A stretch of DNA of 46,253 nucleotides from assembly GCA_947259395.1 (NCBI GenBank), contig CAMYMN010000013.1:1-46253 (forward strand), given 5' to 3'. Under the pieces are notes generated by a model, which was not told where the DNA came from, made no database searches, and saw only the letters and a list, made by a program, of their open reading frames with translations. Each line of letters starts with the position of its first letter. The stretch's first letter is position 1. The position numbers and the translations under genes are program-made. Below are positions 25,982-33,700 of the stretch, one piece after another. This stretch comes from an uncultured Gammaproteobacteria bacterium. Its GTDB lineage: Bacteria > Pseudomonadota > Gammaproteobacteria > Arenicellales > JAANXG01.

Positions 25982-27070
25982 ATGCAACCTCAACGCAACA
26001 CCATCCGGGTACTAGCTGTGCTGTATGGTCTTCTGTGCGCCTCAGCCGGTTGCAGTACGCTCGCCTTCGCCCAGACGGAGCAGAGATTTCAGGCCGCGCT
26101 CCAGGCCGTGATGCCGGAACAACCCTATGCAGTGGAGATTGGAGTGTGGGTGGACCAGATCACCCACATCGACCAAAAAGCAGAAAACTTCGGCGTCGTG
26201 GCCAATCTGCGCCTGGAATGGAACGATCCGAAACTGGCGTTCGATGCCAAACAAGGCAGTCAGGATGCGAGGGTGTACTCCCGGGATGCATTCGCGCGCT
26301 TTATCGACGAGAACGGACTGTTTGGTCCCGGTTTTGTGATTCACAACCAACAGGGCCGCCGTTGGGTACAGGAAGCTGAAGTCGTCGTATTCGATAACGG
26401 CCAAGCCGTCTATTACGAACGTTTTTCGGTGACGCTGCAGGCGCCGGACTTCGATTTTGTGCAGTATCCCTTTGACACCCAGAAGTTTTTTGTCCATGTT
26501 GACGCCTTGTATCCGACGGGATTCATGAAGTTCGTGCTGCTCGATGGGTTCAGCGGGCTGGGGGACCGCCTTGGTGAGGAAGAATGGATCTTCAACGACA
26601 ACTGGACCGAAATCACTGAGGGCAAGGGTATCAGCGGCCAACCCATCACCCGTTATTCTTTCGGCTTCTTGGCCGATCGCCATCTCAATTACTATGTGCT
26701 GCGGATTTTCGTGCCCCTCATCATCATCATCCTGGTGTCCTGGTTGACGTTCTTTCTGCAGGATTTCAGCAAGCGCGTGGATATTGCGAGCGCAAACCTG
26801 CTGATTTTCGTCGCTTTCAATTTCACCATTTCCAACGATCTGCCTCGATTGGGTTACCTGACTTTCATGGACGCCATCTTAGTGGCGTTTTTTGTGTTCA
26901 CCGGTATGGTTGTGGTGGCCAATGTTTTATTTCGGCGCATGGAAATTACCGGGCGCGAAGACCTGGCGAGACGAATCGACAACTACACGATCTGGATTTA
27001 CCCCTTCACCCTCGGCGTTCTCGTTCTTTTGTGTTGGTACTGGCTCGTGCGCGAGAGCGTCCACTTCTAG
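25982..27070 (+). CDS. Pentameric ligand-gated ion channel homologue (Cys-loop receptor superfamily)
   Basis: This 362-residue protein has a signal peptide (cleavage near AFA30), an extracellular beta-sandwich domain (about 31-230) and four TM helices (about 235-258, 266-285, 292-315, 336-356). Superfamily features are LEWNDPKLAFD in the ligand domain, the pro-loop QYPFDTQKF (P163, F164, D165) without flanking cysteines as in prokaryotic members, a TM1 proline (P245 in RIFVPLIIII), and the TM2-TM3 linker NDLPRLGYLTFMDA. Prokaryotic relatives GLIC and ELIC are gated by protons or amines; the ligand here is unknown. REP-like repeats begin directly after it. Confidence 0.88.
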   Translation: MQPQRNTIRVLAVLYGLLCASAGCSTLAFAQTEQRFQAALQAVMPEQPYAVEIGVWVDQITHIDQKAENFGVVANLRLEWNDPKLAFDAKQGSQDARVYSRDAFARFIDENGLFGPGFVIHNQQGRRWVQEAEVVVFDNGQAVYYERFSVTLQAPDFDFVQYPFDTQKFFVHVDALYPTGFMKFVLLDGFSGLGDRLGEEEWIFNDNWTEITEGKGISGQPITRYSFGFLADRHLNYYVLRIFVPLIIIILVSWLTFFLQDFSKRVDIASANLLIFVAFNFTISNDLPRLGYLTFMDAILVAFFVFTGMVVVANVLFRRMEITGREDLARRIDNYTIWIYPFTLGVLVLLCWYWLVRESVHF

Positions 27071-27102
27071 TCAAAAAGGGACGGGAATTCCGGAATTCCG
27101 GG

Positions 27103-27252
27103 AATTCCGGGGACAGTTTACTTAATTGTGGAAAGTCACTAATTCCGGGGACAGTTTACTTAATTGTGGAAAGTCACTAAGCAGTAAAGGTCGCGCAGGG
27201 ACAGTGTGTTTAATTCAATCTTTAATGCAGACACTTGCGAGTACTGTCTCCC
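27103..27252. repeat. REP-like repeat cluster 2 with a perfect 38-base tandem
   Basis: Two identical 38-base units (27103-27140 and 27141-27178) each hold a full forward copy of the core (27109-27134 and 27147-27172). A degenerate forward copy lies at 27198-27215 and a degenerate inverted copy at 27239-27252. The cluster fills the gap between the ligand-gated channel gene and the convergent small secreted-protein gene. Confidence 0.88.
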
Positions 27253-27309
27253 GAATTTCAAATCGTCTTATGGGGCACTGTGAAAGCCATTCACTGAGTC
27301 TGTAACGCG

Positions 27310-27711
27310 TCAGGTTCGAGAATCGGGATCACACGTCAAAGATACCCTAAGCCGCAAGACTTTGCGTCGCAGTCCACCCACTACCATGCGGGGCTTATGC
27401 GGAGCAAGTTGCGCGCTTCGTTGCCGTGACTCGGGGCCATTCCTAAAAAGGACGTTACACCGAACCGGCGCATCGTGGCTGCTGGTAAGTTTTACGTACG
27501 CGTCGATACCTGTGTGGCCTGCCTCTACCGCAATCTCAAGCCCTCCGAGATCACCCATGATTTCGATGGGAAAGGGTGCGGCCATGACTCGGGCATCAGT
27601 CAGCGGCGCTAGCTGGCGTTGCGGGAGTTTTGTTTCGCCGGCTTCGGCCCGTCCTGTAGCGATGATAATCGTTAGCAGCATCAGTATCAGAAAAGTGCGT
27701 GAACGTTGCAT
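27310..27711 (-). CDS. Small secreted protein of unknown function
   Basis: This 133-residue protein has a signal peptide (about residues 1-24, ending AEA) and a mature part of about 108 residues with two cysteines (in VRCNVLF and SLTCDPD) that could form a disulfide. The segment VRCNVLFRNGPESRQRSAQL looks like a conserved beta-rich periplasmic domain, but I cannot name the family with confidence. The ATG has GGAG nine bases upstream, which supports the call. It is a single gene between REP-like repeat clusters. Confidence 0.65.
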   Translation of the reverse strand: MQRSRTFLILMLLTIIIATGRAEAGETKLPQRQLAPLTDARVMAAPFPIEIMGDLGGLEIAVEAGHTGIDAYVKLTSSHDAPVRCNVLFRNGPESRQRSAQLAPHKPRMVVGGLRRKVLRLRVSLTCDPDSRT

Positions 27712-28146
27712 GACGTACTCCGACGGTTACTGTAATTCGGGTGATTAAATCATGCCTACCGGGTCTCGGACATGGATCGTGCACCGACACTAGCACTCGA
27801 GCAGGTAAGCTCGATGTCGTCAAGATTATGAGTGTTTAGCCAACGATATACTAGAAAGCTGGCGGGTTGGCTACACGACCGTCTTTGCCGTTAGTATTGT
27901 TCCTTGTGCCCGCGGCGTGAGTTGGGTTAGTGTCAAATCCGCTTACCTCTGGATTCCTACTGAGCCTTCTCGGCGTCAGGCTCGAACAATTCGGGAGACA
28001 GTTTACTTAATTGTGGAAATTCTAGAGTGAGAATTCGTTGGACGGATTACATTATTACCCGTTTCGGGGAATCTCTACAATTAAGTAAACTGTCCCCAGA
28101 TCCTTTCCAGATCTCTTTTTTTCGTAGTCAAGTTATACAAAAAGCG
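27712..28146. other. Gap of 435 bases with a REP-like inverted pair
   Basis: This is the divergent gap between two small secreted-protein genes. It contains an inverted pair of REP-like copies (27993-28097) close to the rightward gene. No gene is seen in the rest. Confidence 0.5.
27993..28097. repeat. REP-like inverted pair 3
   Basis: A forward copy at 27993-28019 (one-base change, GGGAGACAG) faces an inverted copy at 28077-28097 across 57 bases of unrelated sequence. The arms could form a hairpin 50 bases upstream of the next start codon. Confidence 0.85.
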
Positions 28147-28515
28147 ATGAAATTGAAACGTGGTATTACTGCTTGTTTAATGGTGACGGCGTTTTTTCCG
28201 GCGGCCATATTCGCCTTTAATCTACAGTTTTTGGGGGAAGATCCAATGAAGGAGTTCACGGAGGAAGATTGGCGAATGGCGGACGCCGCGTTCGATGCGG
28301 CGATTGATCACAATGCGGACGGCGAAGTCGAATCCTGGGACAATCCAAAAACGCAGAATTCCGGCTCAATCACGCCGGTGAGAACCTTCACTAATGCCAA
28401 CGGTGAAAAATGCCGGTTGATTGAAATCGTCAACCGCGCCAAGAAGCAACAAAGCAAATTCAGACTGTCGTTTTGCCGTGGCGAAGGCAATATGTGGCAC
28501 CACTCCGGTAAGTGA
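28147..28515 (+). CDS. Secreted protein with 17-kDa-antigen (RT0821-type) C-terminal domain
   Basis: This 122-residue protein has an N-terminal signal or anchor segment (GITACLMVTAFFPAAIFAF). Its C-terminal domain reads SWDNPKTQNSGSITPVRTF, NANGEKCRLIEI and FRLSFCRGEGNMWHHSG, clearly related to the end of the lipoprotein at 19763-20224. It lacks the glycine zipper. I chose the ATG at 28147 since earlier in-frame starts would read through a REP-like repeat. Role unknown; probably envelope-associated. Confidence 0.75.
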   Translation: MKLKRGITACLMVTAFFPAAIFAFNLQFLGEDPMKEFTEEDWRMADAAFDAAIDHNADGEVESWDNPKTQNSGSITPVRTFTNANGEKCRLIEIVNRAKKQQSKFRLSFCRGEGNMWHHSGK

Positions 28516-28546
28516 GACAATTCCCACAATTCCGAACAATATTCCA

Positions 28547-28565
28547 AGGACAGTTTACTTAATTA
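28547..28565. repeat. REP-like copy at the 3' end of the RAYT gene
   Basis: The plus strand reads AAGGACAGTTTACTTAATTA. The RAYT stop codon (complement of TTA at 28559-28561) lies inside this copy. It forms an inverted pair with the copy at 29311-29337 on the other side of the gene. Confidence 0.85.
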
Positions 28566-29218
28566 TCGTTTTTGGGACCTGGTTTACGTCTACGCAAGCG
28601 CGTCCCCGTGATATTTTCCAGCTCCGATAGAAAACTGTCGTCCTCGATCGGTCGCCCTGTCCGCGCATGCTTTCGAATCGTGTCCAACTCCTCTTTACTA
28701 GTCGCTAACGCAAGATAGTTCGACCAGTCCGGAATTCGGTCTAACATGGGGTTTACTGTCACCAGACTGTCATCGGTCTCATTCAAATGCGCATGTACGC
28801 TGGACCATCTCCACTTTCCAGGACAACCACATAGTCTCGCGCGAACCGGGTTAAGTTCCGTGTATCTAACCGTCGCAAGCAGGTAGCGTTCGTCCATGAC
28901 GAATGAATGAAAACGTTCTTGCCACAAATGACCTCGCCAACCTTCACGAAAGTTCACGCGGCGGGTGTACGTCCGGTGTACGTCCCTGAACAACCGCGCT
29001 AAGCTATCTTTGAACTTGGGAACTGCAACCAGATGAACATGGTTTGGCATAAGGCAATATGCCCATATCTCAACGCCCGCTTTGACCTTGGCGTCAGCCA
29101 GCAGATCGATATAGTAGCGGTAGTCATCGGCAGAAAAGAAGGTTTGCTGACAGCGATTGCCGCGTTGTGTGATGTGGTGCGGGTAGAGTGGTACGACTAA
29201 CCTGGCGATCCTGGCCAT
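28559..29218 (-). CDS. REP-associated tyrosine transposase (RAYT, IS200-like Y1)
   Basis: This 219-residue protein belongs to the TnpA-REP/RAYT group of single-copy domesticated Y1 transposases thought to spread REP elements. It has the HUH motif MPNHVHLVAVP (H60, H62), an upstream YPHHITQRGN, and the likely catalytic Tyr at Y119 in VRYTELNPVRA. The C-terminus with TGRPIEDDSFL and the basic RLRRRKPGPK is typical. REP-like copies in opposite orientation lie directly at its 3' end and about 93 bases upstream of its start, and the same repeat occurs in about eight other places here. This gene is the natural candidate to have dispersed them. It appears intact. Confidence 0.93.
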   Translation of the reverse strand: MARIARLVVPLYPHHITQRGNRCQQTFFSADDYRYYIDLLADAKVKAGVEIWAYCLMPNHVHLVAVPKFKDSLARLFRDVHRTYTRRVNFREGWRGHLWQERFHSFVMDERYLLATVRYTELNPVRARLCGCPGKWRWSSVHAHLNETDDSLVTVNPMLDRIPDWSNYLALATSKEELDTIRKHARTGRPIEDDSFLSELENITGTRLRRRKPGPKNDN

Positions 29219-29310
29219 ACGTTTGCTCCTTGCTCCATTGGCGTCGTAATTCCTTTAGCGATTCATACATATAACACAACGCTACTCAATTGAGTATCCT
29301 GCCAAGGGAT

Positions 29311-29337
29311 TTTCCACAATTATAATGAACTGTCCCC
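29311..29337. repeat. REP-like copy upstream of the RAYT gene
   Basis: An inverted copy reads TTTCCACAATTATAATGAAC followed by TGTCCCC. With the copy at 28547-28565 it brackets the RAYT gene, giving a REP-gene-REP unit. Confidence 0.85.
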
Positions 29338-29357
29338 AGAGCTCCCGGAACTCGGAA

Positions 29358-29732
29358 CTACATATCGCTCAGGCCCCACTCCCTATACTCCTGGATGCCG
29401 AGGTGACCGTCGCGGTTGCGATCGAGGCTGTCGAAGCGGCGGTCACCCCAGTCGGTCAGCTCGTCTCGGGAAATCGTGTTGTCGTTGTTGGTGTCGGCAG
29501 CATCCAGTGTGACTCGGCCGGGGCCGCGACATTCTGGCAGCGACCAGGCGCCGTCGTTATTTTGATCACGACAATCGAAGCGATCGATGATAATGCGGCC
29601 GAACTCATCGCGGTCGACGCGCGCGTCATCGTTAACGTCCGCGCGATCGAAAGCTGAGGACTGTCCCCACAGGGGGCCGCAGAATAACGTGGCAACAAAC
29701 AGGGTACTCAACAGGAACCGCGGTTTAGACAT
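29358..29732 (-). CDS. Exported EF-hand protein (second paralogue)
   Basis: This 124-residue protein has a signal peptide (about 1-23, PLWGQ) and four EF-hand loops, all with Glu at position 12: DVNDDARVDRDE, DQNNDGAWSLPE, DTNNDNTISRDE and DRNRDGHLGIQE. Two of them lack Gly6. The ATG at 29732 is preferred over a TTG five codons earlier. It parallels the EF-hand protein at 20227-20610. It lies 139 bases upstream of the RAYT gene on the same strand. Calcium binding in the periplasm is likely; its partner is unknown. Confidence 0.85.
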   Translation of the reverse strand: MSKPRFLLSTLFVATLFCGPLWGQSSAFDRADVNDDARVDRDEFGRIIIDRFDCRDQNNDGAWSLPECRGPGRVTLDAADTNNDNTISRDELTDWGDRRFDSLDRNRDGHLGIQEYREWGLSDM

Positions 29733-30100
29733 GTCACTCTCACTCAATATTGGCTCAGATCAGGGCCGGATCAATTCGCCCACTTTTTTGGATATCGGAG
29801 GCGGCGATACTATACACGAAGTGAAGCGGTACGAAGACCTCCTATAATCTCTCCAGGCGATGGGTAAGTCGTAAGAATCCTTTAACAACGATCAGTCCCA
29901 TGTAAAATTGATCACAGTCATGGACCACGCTTATTGCCAGTGGTATCGTTCATCTGGCCGCAAAAGATAGCTCAGGTGGCCGCGGCAGATATTGTTGTCG
30001 TAAGCCGCCGCATCGATAGTATTGATTATCTGTAACCTTTGACATTGCACTTCCAGTTTCAATGTTTCATTCGTTCAGGTCATTCGTGGAGAACCGAAAA
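29733..30100. other. Non-coding gap of 368 bases
   Basis: This is the divergent gap between the EF-hand and beta-barrel genes. I see no gene, no REP-like copy and no clear terminator. Promoters for both genes probably lie here. Confidence 0.4.
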
Positions 30101-30919
30101 ATGAAGATCACGAGTAAGATTATCATCCCAATCTTCGCCTGCATTATCGTGGCGGTGTATGTACCCTCCCAGGCCGCCTCGCTCAATCCGACCTTGGACG
30201 ATCGTGTGTCGATCCGCGGCGGTCCGTTCTTGGCCAGCATTGACTCAAAGATTAGAGTTCAGGGCCAGGAGTTCGACCTCGAAGACCGGTTAGACGATGA
30301 CAAGACCACTGCCGCCATCGCGCTGGATTGGCGTATCACCAGTCGCTTGATTCTGAGCGGTGGTTTTTCCGAGCTGTCCCGTGACGAGACCCTGACTGCC
30401 AGTGCACCGATCCCAGTCGGTGGGCTCAGCATCCCCACCGGTTCCAGCGCCAAGATTGATTTCACGACGCGCAATTTTGATGCGGCCCTGGGCTACTCGT
30501 TCGTGCGTAACGAGACCACGGAGCTTGGTGCCCGTATTGGAGTTAAGGTGCTCACCATTGAGGACAAGGTGACTTTCACCTTGCCGGGCGCGCCGACCGT
30601 CGTACTGGTGGATGACGACACCACCCAACCGTTGCCGACGCTGGGTGCCTATCTCAATCACGCCTTCTCACCGCAGTGGTTGATCACCGGCCGTTTCGGC
30701 TATTTCAATTTTGACGTCGGTGATATCGATGGCGAAATCGTGGATCTTTTCGGCAGTGTCGAGTACCGCCCGTGGCAAAGCGTGGGGCTGGGCCTGGGCT
30801 ACATCTACACTGATGCGGACGTGAAGGTCACCGATAAGAACGTGACCGCAACCGACGTGGATTACGAGTACAAAGGGCCGTTCGCATATCTACTCCTAGG
30901 CTTTGGCTCGGTGCGCTGA
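30101..30919 (+). CDS. Outer-membrane beta-barrel protein, OmpW/OmpA-like size
   Basis: This 272-residue protein has a signal peptide (about 1-25, ending SQA), then alternating amphipathic strands such as VSIRGGPFLASIDSKIRV, AAIALDWRITSRLILSGGFSE, FDAALGYSFVRN, LGARIGVKVL, GRFGYFNFDV and GLGYIYTDADVKV. It ends in a barrel-like strand GPFAYLLLGFGSVR. The ATG at 30101 has GGAG at 30088-30091. It is probably an eight- to ten-strand outer-membrane barrel. The exact family and function are not recognisable. REP-like repeats follow. Confidence 0.75.
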   Translation: MKITSKIIIPIFACIIVAVYVPSQAASLNPTLDDRVSIRGGPFLASIDSKIRVQGQEFDLEDRLDDDKTTAAIALDWRITSRLILSGGFSELSRDETLTASAPIPVGGLSIPTGSSAKIDFTTRNFDAALGYSFVRNETTELGARIGVKVLTIEDKVTFTLPGAPTVVLVDDDTTQPLPTLGAYLNHAFSPQWLITGRFGYFNFDVGDIDGEIVDLFGSVEYRPWQSVGLGLGYIYTDADVKVTDKNVTATDVDYEYKGPFAYLLLGFGSVR

Positions 30920-30951
30920 ATCCCATCCACTGGCGATAGCGATCTGAATTC

Positions 30952-31133
30952 GGGGGACAGTATACTTAATTGTGAATAAGTTCTCTTGCTAAGTTGAAAA
31001 TGTCGCCGAGTGGATACTTACGCAGGCGTAAACCGGGACCCAGTTAGGAAATTAGGTAGACTGTCCCCGGGTCTCGGTGCCTGGAATTAGGATCTCGGCG
31101 AGGGGTTTTCCACAAATAGGTATACTGTCCCCC
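30952..31133. repeat. REP-like cluster 4 (one forward, two inverted copies)
   Basis: A forward copy at 30952-30975 faces inverted copies at 31049-31068 and 31107-31133. The interior is unrelated to other pairs. It lies between the beta-barrel gene and the next outer-membrane gene on the same strand, and may end the first transcript. Confidence 0.82.
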
Positions 31134-31209
31134 GAATTACCTGTGTCCTCGCAACAACACTCCTGTAAACTGCGCGCTAAGTAAAATAACCAACCGTTCA
31201 AGTCAAAAA

Positions 31210-31809
31210 ATGAAAATAGTTTACCTACCTGTTTTAGCAATACTTTTTACCAACATTGTTCACGCGCAAGAGCCTGCGACGGTCACGCCGCGCGGCGAGT
31301 ACAAATGGGCAGTGACGGCTTATTATGGGAAGCTGACAGGAGATACAATGAGCGATGTATTGACCTTCCAAGCCGACTACGATTCCGATTACAAGTTCTG
31401 GGTGCTGGCGGTGGCGCGGAAGCTCAAGACCGTCAATCCGAAACTCACCATCGAGATCGAAGGGCAGCTCGCTAAGCACACTACAGGACAGGATCACTGG
31501 GAAATCAATGGGCTGTTTGCGGCGAGATGGCTACGTTTTCCCTGGGACGCCTTTGTGGACACCACGGCCGCCGCCGGTGTCGGACTCTCCTATGCCACCG
31601 AATTGCCCCCGTTCGAAGTGGAGACAGAGGGCGCCAGTGAAAAGTTGCTCGGCTACATGATGTTCGAGTTGACCTTCGGTCCTCCGAGCATCCCGCAGTG
31701 GGACCTGGTGACGCGCATCCATCACCGCTCCGGCGCCGAGGGATTGTTCGGCAGCGATGTTAAGGGCGCGTCAAATTCCATTACCCTTGGTCTCAAGCAC
31801 CGCTTTTGA
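31210..31809 (+). CDS. Small outer-membrane protein, possibly PagL-like
   Basis: This 199-residue protein has a signal peptide (about 1-19, VHAQ), repeated amphipathic strands and a C-terminal ITLGLKHRF ending in Phe, the usual outer-membrane barrel signature. The segment VTRIHHRSGAEGLFG carries an H-x-S like the catalytic pair of the lipid A deacylase PagL, and the overall size is close to that family. The Asn that follows the pair in PagL is not present, so the enzyme assignment is tentative. It stands alone between REP-like repeats. Confidence 0.6.
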   Translation: MKIVYLPVLAILFTNIVHAQEPATVTPRGEYKWAVTAYYGKLTGDTMSDVLTFQADYDSDYKFWVLAVARKLKTVNPKLTIEIEGQLAKHTTGQDHWEINGLFAARWLRFPWDAFVDTTAAAGVGLSYATELPPFEVETEGASEKLLGYMMFELTFGPPSIPQWDLVTRIHHRSGAEGLFGSDVKGASNSITLGLKHRF

Positions 31810-31848
31810 GATTTTACAGAAACGCCATCGCCACAAGCCTGTATAAAA

Positions 31849-31886
31849 GGGGCAGACGTATTTTTTTGAAAAATAAATCTGTCCCC
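31849..31886. repeat. Compact palindromic REP variant
   Basis: GGGGCAGA at the left pairs with TCTGTCCCC at the right with one bulged base, and the centre is a T/A-rich inner stem. It looks like a short hairpin version of the dispersed repeat. It lies 39 bases after a stop codon and could end the transcript. Confidence 0.75.
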
Positions 31887-31930
31887 GTTTTACGTACGCC
31901 GTTTTACGGATGATGACATAAAGGAAAACG

Positions 31931-33403
31931 ATGCGTATAAATTTTAGACGTTTTCACCGTTCAATAATTGCCGGCTTCCTCGCGATCCTCATGTTGGGTA
32001 GCGGCACTCCGGCGTACTCCGCACAGGAGGTGCTCGACAGCATCTCCCAGAAGGTGTGGAAGGGCGATTTCAAGGAAATGCTGGAGCGCCGCAAGATTCG
32101 CGTCCTGGTGGTCTACAACAAGCTGATGTACTTCCTCGATGGCGCGACACAGCGCGGTGCGAGCTACGATGGGCTCAAGCTATTCGAGGCGTATGTCAAT
32201 GAGAAGTACAAGCTCAAGACCCGTAAGCTGCATGTGGTGTTCATCCCCGTGCCGCGGGATCGATTGTTACCTGCATTGCAAGAGGGTCTCGGGGATATCG
32301 CTGCCGCCAATCTCACCATTACCAAGGAACGCCTGCAACAGGTGGATTTTTCCGACCCCGTATACGACAACGTCAGCGAGGTGTTGGTGACCGGTCCCGC
32401 CGTGCCGCCGATTAAGCACCGCGACGAACTCGCCGGTCAGATGATTCATGTACGAAAATCCAGCAGTTACTTCGAAAGCCTGAGCGCACTCAACCGGGAT
32501 TTTAGAAAGCGCGGGCTGAAACCGATCGCGCTGGTGCCGGCGGACGAATATCTCGAGGACAACGATCTGCTGGAGATGGTGAACGCCGGCCTGCTGCCGA
32601 TGATTATTGTCGACAGCCACAAGGCGAAGTTCTGGCAGGACATCTTCGATAACATCAAGGTCCATTCGGATATCACCGTACGTGAAGGCGGGCAAATCGC
32701 GTGGGCGTTTCGCAAGAACAGCCCGACCTTAAAAGCGGTGGTCAACCAGTTCGTGGCGAAGAACAAGAAAGGGACCTTACACGGGAACATCATTCTCAAG
32801 CGCTATTTCAAGGAGAACAAATGGGTGCGGAACTCACTGAGCGAGCACGACTTGGAAAAGTTCCAATCGATGCTCGACTTGTTTGAGAAATATGCCGGAG
32901 ACTACGACTTCGATTGGGCGATGTTGACCGCGCTGGCCTACCAGGAGTCGCAACTCGATCAGAGCAAGCGCAGCAAGGCCGGCGCCATAGGTGTGATGCA
33001 GGTTTTACCCGCCACCGCTGGGGATCCCAACGTCGGTATACCGAATATTGAAAAACTGGAGAGCAATATCCACGCCGGCACGAAGTATCTGCGCTTCCTG
33101 CGTGACCGCTACTTCAAGGATCCGAGCATCGATGATGTCAACCAGACCTTACTGGCGTTCGCCGCGTACAATGCCGGTCCCGCGAGGGTCGCGCGGTTGC
33201 GCAAAGAGGCTGCACAAAGGGGACTGAACCCAAACGTGTGGTTCGGCCATGTCGAGATCATCGCCGCCAAGCGGATTGGCCGCGAGACGGTGCAGTACGT
33301 GAGCAATATTTACAAGTACTTTATCGCCTACAAACTGGTTATCGAGAAACTTAACCGGCGCGAGAAGGCAAAAGAGCAGATGCAGAAGAAAGCCGTAAAC
33401 TAA
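31931..33403 (+). CDS. mltF: MltF-like membrane-bound lytic murein transglycosylase
   Basis: This 490-residue protein has a signal sequence (about 1-31), a periplasmic solute-binding-like domain (about 55-300; IRVLVVYNKLMYFL, GLGDIAAANLTITKERLQQVDFS) and a C-terminal SLT domain (about 325-450). The catalytic Glu is E339 in TALAYQESQLDQ, followed by GAIGVMQVLPATA and AFAAYNAGPARVARL. MltF enzymes cleave glycan strands of peptidoglycan to 1,6-anhydro products, with the N-terminal domain as regulator. The start has AAAGGA closely upstream. Length and domain order are normal for the family. Confidence 0.9.
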   Translation: MRINFRRFHRSIIAGFLAILMLGSGTPAYSAQEVLDSISQKVWKGDFKEMLERRKIRVLVVYNKLMYFLDGATQRGASYDGLKLFEAYVNEKYKLKTRKLHVVFIPVPRDRLLPALQEGLGDIAAANLTITKERLQQVDFSDPVYDNVSEVLVTGPAVPPIKHRDELAGQMIHVRKSSSYFESLSALNRDFRKRGLKPIALVPADEYLEDNDLLEMVNAGLLPMIIVDSHKAKFWQDIFDNIKVHSDITVREGGQIAWAFRKNSPTLKAVVNQFVAKNKKGTLHGNIILKRYFKENKWVRNSLSEHDLEKFQSMLDLFEKYAGDYDFDWAMLTALAYQESQLDQSKRSKAGAIGVMQVLPATAGDPNVGIPNIEKLESNIHAGTKYLRFLRDRYFKDPSIDDVNQTLLAFAAYNAGPARVARLRKEAAQRGLNPNVWFGHVEIIAAKRIGRETVQYVSNIYKYFIAYKLVIEKLNRREKAKEQMQKKAVN

Positions 33404-33700
33404 TCAGGAAAAGATCTCACCGTTGTCATCCTGACGAGTGAATCGAGGAAGGATCTCGCCCCATGGGGGATACCCTCCGATGCTCGGAATGACCAACAAC
33501 AGGTCGGATGCCTCACGATGCTCGGCACGACCACCGTGTCACCAATATCCAATACGTTGAGATTCCTCGCTGCACTCGGAAAGACATCGAGGATTTGGCA
33601 CGACCAACAACAGGTCGGATTCTTCTCCCTGCTGCGCTGGGATACGCGCTACGCTCAGAATGACGAGTTATGCTCGGACTGACAACAATTGACTTGGGCG
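33404..33700. repeat. Gap with rearranged MITE-like (family 2) repeats
   Basis: The gap lies between convergent genes. Pieces of the family 2 repeat appear at about 33424-33492, 33557-33586 and 33619-33664 in both orientations. A direct repeat of GACCAACAACAGGTCGGA lies at 33491-33508 and 33602-33619. No gene is seen. Confidence 0.65.
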
